Shown piece after piece: positions 46,768 through 55,936 of a DNA stretch of 64,000 nucleotides. Each line of letters starts with the position of its first letter. Positions within the stretch are counted from its first letter, which is position 1. A program made the translations under genes and the position numbers. Below the pieces are notes generated by a model, which made no database searches, had not been told where the DNA came from, and saw only the letters and a program-made list of their open reading frames with translations. Source of the stretch: Nitrospinae bacterium CG11_big_fil_rev_8_21_14_0_20_45_15 (GTDB lineage: Bacteria; Nitrospinota; Nitrospinia; Nitrospinales; VA-1); contig PCWG01000035.1 in NCBI GenBank assembly GCA_002787235.1, forward strand, positions 37,109-101,108, given 5' to 3'.

Positions 46768-48300
46768 ATGGATCAACTGATTAGAAAAAAAGTTCTTCTG
46801 TTTGACCGCCTTGTGGAAAAAGTGGATCAACTAAAAAAACAAGGGAAGGTCGTGGTGCAAACCCACGGAGTTTTTGATCTGATACATCCCGGCATCACAC
46901 AGCATCTGGCACTTGCAAGAAAGCAGGGTGATATTTGTGTCGCAACGGTCATCAAAGATAAAGATGTTCGTCGCGGACCGGGACGTCCCATATTCAACGA
47001 AACACTCCGGGCTGAAAATCTTGCCGCTTTGAACCTGGTCGATTACGTCACTTTGGTGGACGATGAAACCCCCTTCGAATGTGTTCGCGTTCTAAAACCC
47101 GATGTCTTTGCTCGCGGTCAGTCCCAAAACGAGCGCGACCACAAAATTCATGAGAAAATTTTTAAACAAGAAAAAGAACTGTATTTTGGTAAAAGCAAGC
47201 TATTTGAAACAGGTCTTTTTTCATACAGCTCGTCACAGTTCATCAATAACTTCACGGAAAACTATTCACCTGAAGTCCGAGATTTTTTAAAGAACTTTTC
47301 AGAAAAATATTCTTTCAACAATATCGTTGACCGCTTGAATCAGTTAAAAAAATTAAAAGTGGTTCTCATTGGCGACGGGATCATTGACGAATACCATTAT
47401 TGCGAGCCTATGGGGAAATCTGCAAAGTCCAATCTTGTGGTCAGCAGATATGTGGATCACGAGGTTTTTGCCGGGGGTGCTTTTGCAATCGCAAACCATG
47501 TTGCCAGTATTTGTGAAAAAGTACAGCTTGTCAGTTTGCTGGGAGAAGAAGATTCAAGGGAAGAATTTATCCGAAACAATTTGAAACCCAATGTGAAGGC
47601 ACAACTCTTCTCACGATCGGATGGGCCTACCGTCATCAAAAAACGCTACCTTCACAAATATCTCAATCAAAAATTGCACGAGATCAACTATCTGAACGAT
47701 CAACCTGTAAATGAGAAACTTGAGAAAAAGATCATCAAATATCTTTCAACCCATCTCCCGAAGTTTGACCTTGTATTGGTTTCCGACTTTGGACACGGTT
47801 TCATTAGCCCTCTGATTTACGATGCTATCGAAAAACACGCTAAAATCCTTGCTATCAACGCCCAAACCAACGGAGCCAATACGGGCTACAATCTCATCAC
47901 TAAATATCACAATCCCAATTATGCCTGTCTGGATGAGCCTGAGGTGAGACTTGCCGCGCAAGCGAAGTATCAAAATATAGATGAAGTTGCATCGTCCATA
48001 AGGGAGCGGCTGAATGCGGACTATCTGATCACCACTCAGGGGAAGAAGGGATCCATCGGGGTCAATCGCGAAAACCAAATCAACCGGACCCCTATTTTCT
48101 CAACCCGGGTCATTGATACGGTAGGTGCCGGTGACGCATTTTTTGCCTACACGGCACCCTGCTTTGCTCAAAAAATGCCTCTCGATTTTGTGTCTTTCAT
48201 TGGAAATGCGGTGGGAGCACTGGCTGTGCAAATCATGGGGAACAAAAAGGCTGTAGAGAAATCTGAGCTCCTTGAGTTTGTAAATGCTTTGTTGAAATAA
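46768..48300 (+). CDS. HldE-like bifunctional protein in reversed order: nucleotidyltransferase then PfkB-type sugar kinase
   Basis: 510 residues. N-terminal cytidylyltransferase domain (about 26-165) has THGVFDLIHPGI, so the second His of HxGH is Ile43, and GPGRPIFNETLRAENLAALNLV. The C-terminal PfkB/ribokinase domain starts at about 192 (VVLIGDGIIDEYHY, VFAGGAFAIANHVAS) and ends with the DTVGAGDAFFAYT anion-hole motif. In classical HldE the kinase comes first. The kinase half would phosphorylate C1 of a heptose-7-phosphate-like sugar; the other half would activate it. Confidence 0.85.
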   Translation: MDQLIRKKVLLFDRLVEKVDQLKKQGKVVVQTHGVFDLIHPGITQHLALARKQGDICVATVIKDKDVRRGPGRPIFNETLRAENLAALNLVDYVTLVDDETPFECVRVLKPDVFARGQSQNERDHKIHEKIFKQEKELYFGKSKLFETGLFSYSSSQFINNFTENYSPEVRDFLKNFSEKYSFNNIVDRLNQLKKLKVVLIGDGIIDEYHYCEPMGKSAKSNLVVSRYVDHEVFAGGAFAIANHVASICEKVQLVSLLGEEDSREEFIRNNLKPNVKAQLFSRSDGPTVIKKRYLHKYLNQKLHEINYLNDQPVNEKLEKKIIKYLSTHLPKFDLVLVSDFGHGFISPLIYDAIEKHAKILAINAQTNGANTGYNLITKYHNPNYACLDEPEVRLAAQAKYQNIDEVASSIRERLNADYLITTQGKKGSIGVNRENQINRTPIFSTRVIDTVGAGDAFFAYTAPCFAQKMPLDFVSFIGNAVGALAVQIMGNKKAVEKSELLEFVNALLK

Positions 48301-48336
48301 TTTGTCACAATTACAAATTTTCCGAAGATACCGTTT

Positions 48337-48861
48337 TCAATCGAACTCGCTTCCTTTCCCTAACATGAACCGTTTCATGGCGACCATCCCTTTGGAAATC
48401 CATAACATCAAAGGGTTGCCAATATAATACCTTCCCTCCTTTTCATAAACCTGACCATTATTCAATAGCCGATCCATTCTCATTCGTATCATATCGTTTG
48501 CATTATAACGTTTGAGAATTTCGTCCATAGTCAAGCCATTGTCGGAATCGTTTAACTCCCTCAAAATTCTAATTCGACGGGCGGTTTCTCCCATATTAAT
48601 AAAATGGAAATAACAGTAAGACAGAGCCATATAGATCACGCCGTTGGTCCAAAACAATGCAATAAAATTCCCTGAGGGTTGACCCAAAAGGTGCAGGTAA
48701 GATTCCATCAGCGTTACTCCAATCAACCCTACCCCACACCCTAAGAAAAGAGATTTCAAAAGAGGCAAACTCGCCAAAAATCGAAATCCAGAAACCTGAA
48801 CCAGAACATTGATTCCCAATCCAACAATTGGACTCATCAAGTTTATCAGATTATGTTCCAT
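48337..48861 (-). CDS. Membrane protein with C-terminal winged-helix-like domain (copy 2)
   Basis: 174 residues. Three transmembrane helices lie in the first about 88 residues, then a cytoplasmic domain of helix-turn-helix type (MDEILKRYNANDMIRMRMDRLLNNGQVYEKEGRYYI). The last part is another amphipathic helix and a charged tail. It follows the related gene upstream with a 3-base gap. Probably a membrane-tethered regulator or protein-binding adaptor; function unknown. Confidence 0.6.
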   Translation of the reverse strand: MEHNLINLMSPIVGLGINVLVQVSGFRFLASLPLLKSLFLGCGVGLIGVTLMESYLHLLGQPSGNFIALFWTNGVIYMALSYCYFHFINMGETARRIRILRELNDSDNGLTMDEILKRYNANDMIRMRMDRLLNNGQVYEKEGRYYIGNPLMLWISKGMVAMKRFMLGKGSEFD

Positions 48862-48864
48862 CCC

Positions 48865-49380
48865 TTAACCTCCTTTGGAAGCACCTAATAATGAACGATA
48901 AAATCCAAACAATTGAGCCATGAGTTTTCCTTTGGGGGTCAGACAATAACGCCCCTCCTTTAAAACAGCCATATGGTCTGTCAGCAGGTCTCGAATTCTT
49001 GGTTTCACCAAAAGATCATCGTTGAGTATTTGATAAAATTCATTAACAGGAAGTCCTTGATCCCCGGCCTTATGGATTGTCATGACAATAACCAGGGAAG
49101 GACTATCCGCTTCCAATCCGGGATAAGTGTTGAGATAAGATAAAGTCAGAACGAGAAACAACAGGCTGATATGCAGATATTCCGAAACCGTTTTTGGCAT
49201 CAAGTCGCCGCCACCATTGGCCGATAAGAACCCTAATGCACATAGGAAAACAATTCCTGTTGCAAAAAAAATCTGTAAAAGTGTTTTGGCTTGTCGTTTA
49301 GGAAGGCGAATTTTCCAAATCAGCCATTGAATGATAAAAGCCAACAAAAAACAACTCGTTCCTAATAAAAAGATTTTCAT
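48865..49380 (-). CDS. Membrane protein with C-terminal winged-helix-like domain (copy 1)
   Basis: 171 residues with three transmembrane helices in the first about 95 residues. A winged-helix-like domain follows (VIVMTIHKAGDQGLPVNEFYQILNDDLLVKPRIRDLLTDHMAVLKEGRYCLTPKGK), with the same layout as the next gene and the shared ending logic of xEGRYxxxxxG. The two are tandem paralogues on the minus strand between two halves of the plus-strand sugar locus. Function unknown. Confidence 0.6.
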   Translation of the reverse strand: MKIFLLGTSCFLLAFIIQWLIWKIRLPKRQAKTLLQIFFATGIVFLCALGFLSANGGGDLMPKTVSEYLHISLLFLVLTLSYLNTYPGLEADSPSLVIVMTIHKAGDQGLPVNEFYQILNDDLLVKPRIRDLLTDHMAVLKEGRYCLTPKGKLMAQLFGFYRSLLGASKGG

Positions 49381-49655
49381 ATTTCAGGGAATTAAATTTC
49401 AGGAAATCCACCGGGACAAACCAACGGATACAAGTATTGAATACTGTTGCGCTTTTATAAATTTGGAGAGGGCTCAGTAAAAACTTTTCAACAAGTCGAT
49501 TCAGTTGCGAATAACATTGATCAAACGAAAAGGTTGTTATTCTTCATATTCTTGATAACAAGTATTTTAATGATTTTAAGCATAGTCTTTGTTAAAATTC
49601 AATAACTAAAGGTCTTATTTAATAGGCCTTACATTCAATTGAAATACGCTATTAA

Positions 49656-50255
49656 ATGAAAACCATCGCGAAACAATATTATAATGATTTAAATTCCCTG
49701 CTGGGTTCAATTTCCGTCTCAGACCAGCAAGGCCGCGCATTGGATATTTATCAAGGCATCGAGTTGGTCGGGAATCTCGCCAAAGAAAAAGCCCTTGTTG
49801 GAAACAACAAATTGATGTTCATCGGTAATGGTGCAAGTGCTGCTATTTCCAGTCACATGGCTACCGATTATTGGAAAAACGGCGGCTTGAGAGCGGTAGC
49901 TTTTAATGACAGCTCCCTACTAACGTGTATCAGCAATGACTACGGCTATGTTCATGTTTTTGAAAAGCCTATCGAAATGTTTGCTGATAAAGGAGATATT
50001 CTGTTCGCTATCAGTAGCTCAGGAAAATCGGAAAACATACTGCGTGGTGTAGCTGCCGCAAGAAATAAAGGATGTCAGGTCGTAACATTTTCTGGATTTA
50101 AAGACAGCAACCCACTGAAAGAATTGGGGGATTACAATTTCTATGTCCCTTCCGAGGGTTATGGACCTGTTGAGATCATACATCTATCCATTTGTCACTG
50201 CATCATCGACGCAATCATCATATCTCAGTCCAAAGTTCATAGCCAGGAAGCCTAA
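49656..50255 (+). CDS. SIS-domain phosphoheptose isomerase-like protein
   Basis: 199 residues of GmhA type: FIGNGASAAISSHMATDYWKNGG, CISNDYGY, ISSSGKSENI (SIS phosphate-binding loop) and a C-terminal GYGPVEIIHLSICHCIIDAI that supplies the metal/catalytic His. GmhA converts sedoheptulose-7-phosphate to heptose-7-phosphate, which is the substrate for an HldE-type kinase. This fits the neighbouring gene. No GmhB-type phosphatase is visible. Confidence 0.8.
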   Translation: MKTIAKQYYNDLNSLLGSISVSDQQGRALDIYQGIELVGNLAKEKALVGNNKLMFIGNGASAAISSHMATDYWKNGGLRAVAFNDSSLLTCISNDYGYVHVFEKPIEMFADKGDILFAISSSGKSENILRGVAAARNKGCQVVTFSGFKDSNPLKELGDYNFYVPSEGYGPVEIIHLSICHCIIDAIIISQSKVHSQEA

Positions 50256-50352
50256 AATTAAAGAACCAGCATTTACCAGCCACAAAAATTTCGCAGGTTA
50301 AATTTAAGGTCGGTGGCTCCACTAACCTCCTTTCCTCCCTCAAAAGTAGCGT

Positions 50353-51447
50353 ATGGCAGACAAACATCAAATAGACGGACATAAATTGATTTATCACCCT
50401 GAGCGAGTCGCGCAATGGACTCAAGGGAGTGAATCCTGGGATCAGGCAAAATCCATCTACCCGATTTATGTTGAAATCGCACCCATTGGAGGTTGCAATC
50501 ACCGTTGTACCTTTTGCGCTGTGGATTATATTGGATACAAGACCCGCAGTATTGAACCCGAACTGCTCAAGACACGTCTCGGCGAAATGGCGAGACTTGG
50601 CATCAAAAGCGTTATGTTTGCGGGAGAAGGTGAACCCACTCTGTATAAGGCGTTACCGGAAATTTTAGATCATTGTACAGAAGTTGGAATTGACACATCG
50701 TTGACCACCAACATGGTTCCGTTTACCACGAACAATGTTGAATCCTTCGTGAGAAATTGCAAATGGATAAAGACGAGTATCAATGCAGGAACTGCTGAGA
50801 CATACGCTCAAATTCATCAATGCAAGCCCGATGACTTCAATCGTGTGCTGGATAATTTTGCAATGGCTGTGGAAACACGTAAGAAAATCAAATCTACCTG
50901 TACCATCGGCGGACAAATCGTCCTGTTGCCTGAGAATGCAGACGAAGTTTCCGAGCTGGCAGAAAAACTCAGAAAAATTGGTGTCGATTATCTGGTCGTC
51001 AAACCCTACTCTCAGCACAATTCCAGCGTCACCCGGCAATACGAATCGATTGATTACAGCAATTACCTTAACCTTAAAAATGATTTAGAATCATTGAGCG
51101 ATGATAACTTCTCCGTTGTATTTCGAAATGCAACAATGGAGAGAACGCTTGAAAAAGATTTTGAATTTAAGGTTTGTCAGGCAACCCCCTTCTTCTGGGC
51201 CTATATTATGGCAAATGGAGAAGTTTATGGCTGTAGTGCCTATCTTGAGGATGAGCGTTTCTGTTATGGGAACATAACAGATGAGTCTTTCGAGGAAATT
51301 TGGGAAGGTGACAAGCGAAAACAAAATCATCATTTTGTTCTGCATGAGTTAAACATAGAAGAGTGTCGGCATAATTGCCGAATGTGGTCGGTAAATCAAT
51401 ATTTAAACAAACTTAAAAATCCTACGGATCACGTTAATTTTATATGA
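50353..51447 (+). CDS. Radical SAM enzyme with twitch/SPASM-type auxiliary cluster (copy A)
   Basis: 364 residues. The radical SAM motif CNHRCTFC is at Cys48, Cys52 and Cys55. A GEGEPTLY turn of GGEP type supports SAM binding. The C-terminal part has CX13GX4C (from VCQATPFFWAYIM to GCSAYL) and later CX3C (CRHNC), the layout of an auxiliary [4Fe-4S] site. It ends DHVNFI. A paralogue follows 31 bases later. Substrate unknown; the sugar context suggests radical chemistry on a sugar or its nucleotide, or on a peptide. Confidence 0.88.
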   Translation: MADKHQIDGHKLIYHPERVAQWTQGSESWDQAKSIYPIYVEIAPIGGCNHRCTFCAVDYIGYKTRSIEPELLKTRLGEMARLGIKSVMFAGEGEPTLYKALPEILDHCTEVGIDTSLTTNMVPFTTNNVESFVRNCKWIKTSINAGTAETYAQIHQCKPDDFNRVLDNFAMAVETRKKIKSTCTIGGQIVLLPENADEVSELAEKLRKIGVDYLVVKPYSQHNSSVTRQYESIDYSNYLNLKNDLESLSDDNFSVVFRNATMERTLEKDFEFKVCQATPFFWAYIMANGEVYGCSAYLEDERFCYGNITDESFEEIWEGDKRKQNHHFVLHELNIEECRHNCRMWSVNQYLNKLKNPTDHVNFI

Positions 51448-51478
51448 CCGCAGGCTTTAAATTTATTGGAGATTGTAT

Positions 51479-52588
51479 ATGAATGGATTAGATAAAATCC
51501 TAGATTCGTCCAAGATCCTTTGGCATCAAGATCGACTTGAAAAATGGAAACGCGGAGAGCGTTTTGCTCCTATCACTGTCGATATGTCCCTGACACAGGC
51601 CTGCAACTACTCTTGTGTGTTTTGTTATGCCGCCCTTCAAGAAAACGATGGTTTCAAGATCAGCGAAGATGTTATGCGACGCTTTCTTGACGACTGCGCT
51701 GAGATTGGAGTCAAGGCAATCAGTTTGGTAAGCGACGGAGAAAGCACCATTTCGCCTGCTTTCAAATTCACCGTTCAATACGGACATGCCAAAGGAATCA
51801 ATATGGCGGTGGGTTCCAATGGTTTTCTGCTAACGAAAGAAGTCTTGGAGGATATTCTTCCCTGCCTTACCTATCTCCGCTTTAATTTTTCTGGAGGAGA
51901 ACGGGAACGTTACGCTCAAATCATGGGAGTAAAAGAATCCAGCTTTGATCAGGTTTGCCAGAACATCCGCGATGCGATGGAAATCAAAAAAAGAAGGAAT
52001 CTGGAATGCACCGTGGGAATGCAAATGGTGCTCATGCCTGACATGGCGGATCAAATCATGCCACTTGCCAAATTGGGGAAAGAACTCCGTCCCGATTACC
52101 TTGTCATCAAACATTGCAGCGATGATGAAAAAGGATCATTGGGAGTGAAATATGAAGAATACCGAAAGACTTACGACCTGCTCGAAGCGGCAGAAGCCTT
52201 GTCCGATGAAGAATATTTAGTCAAGGTAAAATGGTCTAAAATCAATGCAGAGGGACAACGAGATTATGAGCAGTGCTATGGAGCACCGTTTATATTACAA
52301 CTTTCTGGAACGGGGTTGGTTGCTCCCTGCGGGCCTTTATTCAACGAGCAATACAAGAGATACCATATAGGCAATATCTGCGATGAGTCATTCAAAGACA
52401 TCGTTTTTGGTGATCGATACTGGGAAGTCATGAAAGAGTTGGGCTCAGACCGTTTCAATGCCAAGACCATGTGCGGAACCCTTTGCCTTCAACACAAAAC
52501 CAATGAGGTTTTAGATAAATTCAAAAAAGGCGAAGGCTCTCTGGATAAACCCGAAGGGGAACCACCTGTTCATTTAAATTTTGTTTGA
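51479..52588 (+). CDS. Radical SAM enzyme with twitch/SPASM-type auxiliary cluster (copy B)
   Basis: 369 residues from the ATG at 51479, with GGAGA upstream (an in-frame TTG at 51473 is less likely). Cluster motif CNYSCVFC is at Cys42, Cys46 and Cys49. The GEP-like turn is SDGEST, differing from copy A. The C-terminal CX12GX4C and CGTLC CX3C match copy A, and the protein ends VHLNFV. Tandem paralogue with the same fold and ending. The two probably act in succession, or as a pair, on related substrates. Confidence 0.87.
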   Translation: MNGLDKILDSSKILWHQDRLEKWKRGERFAPITVDMSLTQACNYSCVFCYAALQENDGFKISEDVMRRFLDDCAEIGVKAISLVSDGESTISPAFKFTVQYGHAKGINMAVGSNGFLLTKEVLEDILPCLTYLRFNFSGGERERYAQIMGVKESSFDQVCQNIRDAMEIKKRRNLECTVGMQMVLMPDMADQIMPLAKLGKELRPDYLVIKHCSDDEKGSLGVKYEEYRKTYDLLEAAEALSDEEYLVKVKWSKINAEGQRDYEQCYGAPFILQLSGTGLVAPCGPLFNEQYKRYHIGNICDESFKDIVFGDRYWEVMKELGSDRFNAKTMCGTLCLQHKTNEVLDKFKKGEGSLDKPEGEPPVHLNFV

Positions 52589-52897
52589 TAACGGCGGGTA
52601 TTTTATTTTGTATCTCCAGATATCTACCGAGTGATATAATTGCTCGGTTTGAATTTTAAACAGTTCCAATCTGAAAAAATATTTTTTAGGAAGGCTAACA
52701 GCGTCGCTTGATCACAAAGATCTGTTTTCCCGAAGTACTCAAAGGTAAACATTTCCATAGTCACTAGATACTTGAATTTTTATTCCTGTTATTTTTCTTA
52801 TTGTTCTTTCATGAACGATTGGTCAGCTAATAGGTTCCTCTCTAAATATGATTTTTATCACAACCTCCTTCTTATTTTTTCACTTTTATAGAGCGGT
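52589..52897. other. Intergenic region before the aminotransferase gene
   Basis: 309 bases. A weak inverted repeat (ACCGAG at 52626-52631 with CTCGGT at 52643-52648, then T-rich sequence) may end the radical SAM transcript. No small gene was seen. It suggests that the aminotransferase starts a second transcript. Confidence 0.4.
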
Positions 52898-54088
52898 ATG
52901 AAAAAATTATCCAAGGCAGCGCACCGAATCGAAGGACAAAAAATGTTTCAAATCCTGGCTAAAACCCGGGAACTGGAACAACAGGGGAAAGAAATTCTAC
53001 ATTTTGAGTTGGGAGACCCCGATTTTTCAACTCCTCCCAATATTACCCAGGCCGCTTACGAAGCCATTCTGGACGGCAAAACCCATTACGCCCCATCCTC
53101 AGGTCTTATCGAATTACGAGAAGCCGCCGCAGATGTGACTAGCCGCTCACGAGGATTTCGCCCGGATTTGGACCAACTTCTCGTCTGCCCCGGTGCCAAT
53201 GTAATCATCTACTATGCCCTCGCATGCACAGTGGACCCTGGCGAAGAAGTCATCGTGCCCGACCCCGGCTTCGTTTCCTATTTTTCCATCCTTAAATACT
53301 TGGGAATCAATGTGGTCAGAATTCCTCTCAAAGAGGAGAATGAGTTCCGCCTGAATCCAGACGATGTAGAAAAAGCCATCACAGAAAAGACCCGAATGAT
53401 CATCATGAATTCGCCCAGCAACCCAACTGGAGCCGTCATGACTCAGGATGAAATTCGCAGAATGTATGAGATCGCTGAAAAGCACGACGTCTACCTCTTG
53501 AGTGATGAAATCTACGCCCGGATGATATACAAGGAATCAGGGACCGATCACTTCTCTCCCAGCCAATTTGATCATTGCCGAGAGCGTACCATCATAGTCA
53601 ATGGCTTTAGTAAATCCTACGCCATGACGGGATGGCGCCTGGGAGTTGCCACTGGACCGGCGGAAGTGATTTCTAAAATGGGACTTTTGCTCGAAACCAC
53701 TACCTCTTGTGTCTCACCCTTCATCCAAAAAGCTGGAATAGAAGCCTTGACGGGTTCGCAAGAGCCGATCATGAAAATGGTTCAGGAGTTTCGCAATCGT
53801 CGTGACAACATCGTGCGAGGCTTGAACAGTCTTCCCGGAGTTTCATGTTTGACACCCCGTGGAGCATTTTACGCTTTTCCAAACATCACTCAAACAGGGT
53901 GGAGCAGTTCTGAATTTGCCGATATAATGTTATCTGAAGCAGGAGTCGCAGTGGCCCCCGGGCCTATTTTTGGGCAATATGCAGAAGGCTACGTCCGATT
54001 GTGTTACGCCAACTCCATCGAATACACAAACCGTGCAATTGAAAAAATGCGACCCATTTTAACGGAGAGGATGGTCTCTGTACCCTAA
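52898..54088 (+). CDS. Class I/II (fold type I) PLP aminotransferase
   Basis: 396 residues. The N-terminal FELGDPDFSTPPNI segment, NSPSNPTGA, the Asp-Glu-Ile-Tyr DEIYARM stretch and the PLP-lysine motif NGFSKSYAMTGWRLG identify an AspC-type aminotransferase. Length is normal. In this locus it could aminate a keto-sugar intermediate or act on an amino acid donor. It is followed 100 bases later by a ThDP enzyme. Confidence 0.9.
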   Translation: MKKLSKAAHRIEGQKMFQILAKTRELEQQGKEILHFELGDPDFSTPPNITQAAYEAILDGKTHYAPSSGLIELREAAADVTSRSRGFRPDLDQLLVCPGANVIIYYALACTVDPGEEVIVPDPGFVSYFSILKYLGINVVRIPLKEENEFRLNPDDVEKAITEKTRMIIMNSPSNPTGAVMTQDEIRRMYEIAEKHDVYLLSDEIYARMIYKESGTDHFSPSQFDHCRERTIIVNGFSKSYAMTGWRLGVATGPAEVISKMGLLLETTTSCVSPFIQKAGIEALTGSQEPIMKMVQEFRNRRDNIVRGLNSLPGVSCLTPRGAFYAFPNITQTGWSSSEFADIMLSEAGVAVAPGPIFGQYAEGYVRLCYANSIEYTNRAIEKMRPILTERMVSVP

Positions 54089-54188
54089 GCCTATTCTGGG
54101 AGTATGAAGAATACGCAGTCTGTTTCCCAAAAAAATAACCCGACTCATTTTCCCGCAAAAAGGGATTTTCTATTTTAAGGAGATCATA

Positions 54189-55934
54189 GTGAAACTTTCA
54201 GATTACATGGCGGAATTTTTAGCTAAACATACCGCACATGCATTTGTCGGTCACGGAGGGTGTATCGTCCACCTTTTGGACAGTTTGAATGCGCACCCCG
54301 ACATAAAAGTCATCCCTTGCCAAAATGAACAGGGCAGTTCCATGTCGGCCGAGGCCTATGCACGAGTCTCAGGCAAGATCGGACTGGGAATAGCCACAAG
54401 TGGACCTGGCATGGTCAACTTGATACAGGGAATCGCTTGCGCCTATTTTGATTCTATTCCCACCATTTTTATTGCCGGAGCTCCCCCAGTCCATCATCTC
54501 AAAGGAAATCGGAAAGCAAGGCAAATTGGTTTTCAGGAATGTGAAGTAGTCGGAATCGTGAAACCAATCACAAAATATGCGGTATTGGTGACCGATCCCA
54601 AACGCATCCGCTATGAATTGGAAAAGCTCTTGCATTACGCAACCGAAGGGCGAAAGGGTCCCGTAGTCCTTGATCTCCCAGATGACTTGCAACGCGCCGA
54701 AATCAATCCAGAGGAATTGGAATCCTTTATACCAGACACCACAATTCAGCTCGATACCCCAAAAGATTCCGACATTGACCAAATGCTGAGTTTGATTCGG
54801 GAAGCAAAAAAGCCGGTCGTGATTGTTGGAGCCGGCGTAAAAATTGGCAATGCCGTGCCCAATATGCGTGAGTTTTTAAAAAAATCGGGCCTCCCCTTTG
54901 TCGGAACCTGGTCAACTCTGGATTTGTTCGTCGAAGATGAGCCCGGCTTTATCGGTAGCTTCGGGGTATCTTCCACGCGAGCGGGAAATTTTGCAGTTCA
55001 GAATTCAGATTTGATCATCAGCCTTGCATCACGGCTCGACACGCATGAAACTGGAAGCAATCCTGCAAAATTCGCCATGAAGGCGAAAAAAATCATGATC
55101 GATATCGATCCAGACGAACTGAACAAGGAAAACGGCTTGTGTCTTGACATAGCGATTCAATCCGATATCAATGCGTTCTTTGAAAAAATCAATTCAAAAA
55201 CCATTGAAACACAGGATTTGGCAGAATGGAAAGAACGCACCAAAAAATGGACCGAACGTTATCCTGTATGTCTGCCCGAATATTACGATCAGGTAGACAA
55301 GGTCAATCCCTACGTTTTTATGAACGAGCTTTCCAAGGAAACCAAAGAAGGTGACATCGTCATTCCAGACGCAGGGGGTAATCTCACCTGGACCATGCAA
55401 GCCTACAAATTACGTTCCCGACAGATGCTCTTCAGCGCATTCAACCACTCTCCTATGGGCTATGCCCTGCCCGCTGCAATCGGAGCGCAATTCGCCGAAC
55501 CTGAAAAACAAGTCATCTGTATCATTGGCGACGGTGGCTTGCAAATGAACATACAAGAACTGGAAACCGTCTCTTATTACAATTTGCCCATTAAAATTTT
55601 TCTAATCAATAACGAAGGTTATGGAATCATCAAGCAAACCATCGACACGTGGCTCGACTCCCGATATGTATGCACTGACACAAACAGCGGATTAGGGTTC
55701 CCAGACTTCAAAAAAGTCGCCAAAGCTTACAAGATTGAAACCATGGAAATCCCGAATCAAAAAAATCTCAACCAAAAATTACGGATCGCTCTCGACTTTA
55801 AAGGTCCGTTATTGATCGATGTACGCTTAAAATCCGATCAAAAAATTACGCCTAAACTTGCATTTGGAAGACCCATTGAAGATATGGACCCTCTGCTTCC
55901 CCGAGAAGAATTTGAAGAAAATATGCGGGATTAA
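54189..55934 (+). CDS. ThDP-dependent enzyme, acetolactate synthase large-subunit-like
   Basis: 581 residues, GTG start with AAGGAG upstream. Three-domain architecture: an N-terminal Pyr domain with the catalytic-type Glu in CQNEQGSSMSAEAYARVSG, a central Rossmann-like domain, and a C-terminal PP domain with GDGGLQMNIQELETVSYYNLPIK (the GDG...N ThDP motif). Length fits the family. True acetolactate synthase is unlikely because no small regulatory subunit or ilv genes are near. A sugar-modifying ThDP role or decarboxylase is more plausible. It ends 2 bases before the next gene. Confidence 0.88.
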   Translation: MKLSDYMAEFLAKHTAHAFVGHGGCIVHLLDSLNAHPDIKVIPCQNEQGSSMSAEAYARVSGKIGLGIATSGPGMVNLIQGIACAYFDSIPTIFIAGAPPVHHLKGNRKARQIGFQECEVVGIVKPITKYAVLVTDPKRIRYELEKLLHYATEGRKGPVVLDLPDDLQRAEINPEELESFIPDTTIQLDTPKDSDIDQMLSLIREAKKPVVIVGAGVKIGNAVPNMREFLKKSGLPFVGTWSTLDLFVEDEPGFIGSFGVSSTRAGNFAVQNSDLIISLASRLDTHETGSNPAKFAMKAKKIMIDIDPDELNKENGLCLDIAIQSDINAFFEKINSKTIETQDLAEWKERTKKWTERYPVCLPEYYDQVDKVNPYVFMNELSKETKEGDIVIPDAGGNLTWTMQAYKLRSRQMLFSAFNHSPMGYALPAAIGAQFAEPEKQVICIIGDGGLQMNIQELETVSYYNLPIKIFLINNEGYGIIKQTIDTWLDSRYVCTDTNSGLGFPDFKKVAKAYKIETMEIPNQKNLNQKLRIALDFKGPLLIDVRLKSDQKITPKLAFGRPIEDMDPLLPREEFEENMRD

Positions 55935-55936
55935 AA

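Noticed and set aside
54189..55934. Calling the ThDP enzyme acetolactate synthase (ilvB)
   Set aside because: No ilvN-type subunit or branched-chain genes are nearby; the context is a sugar locus.
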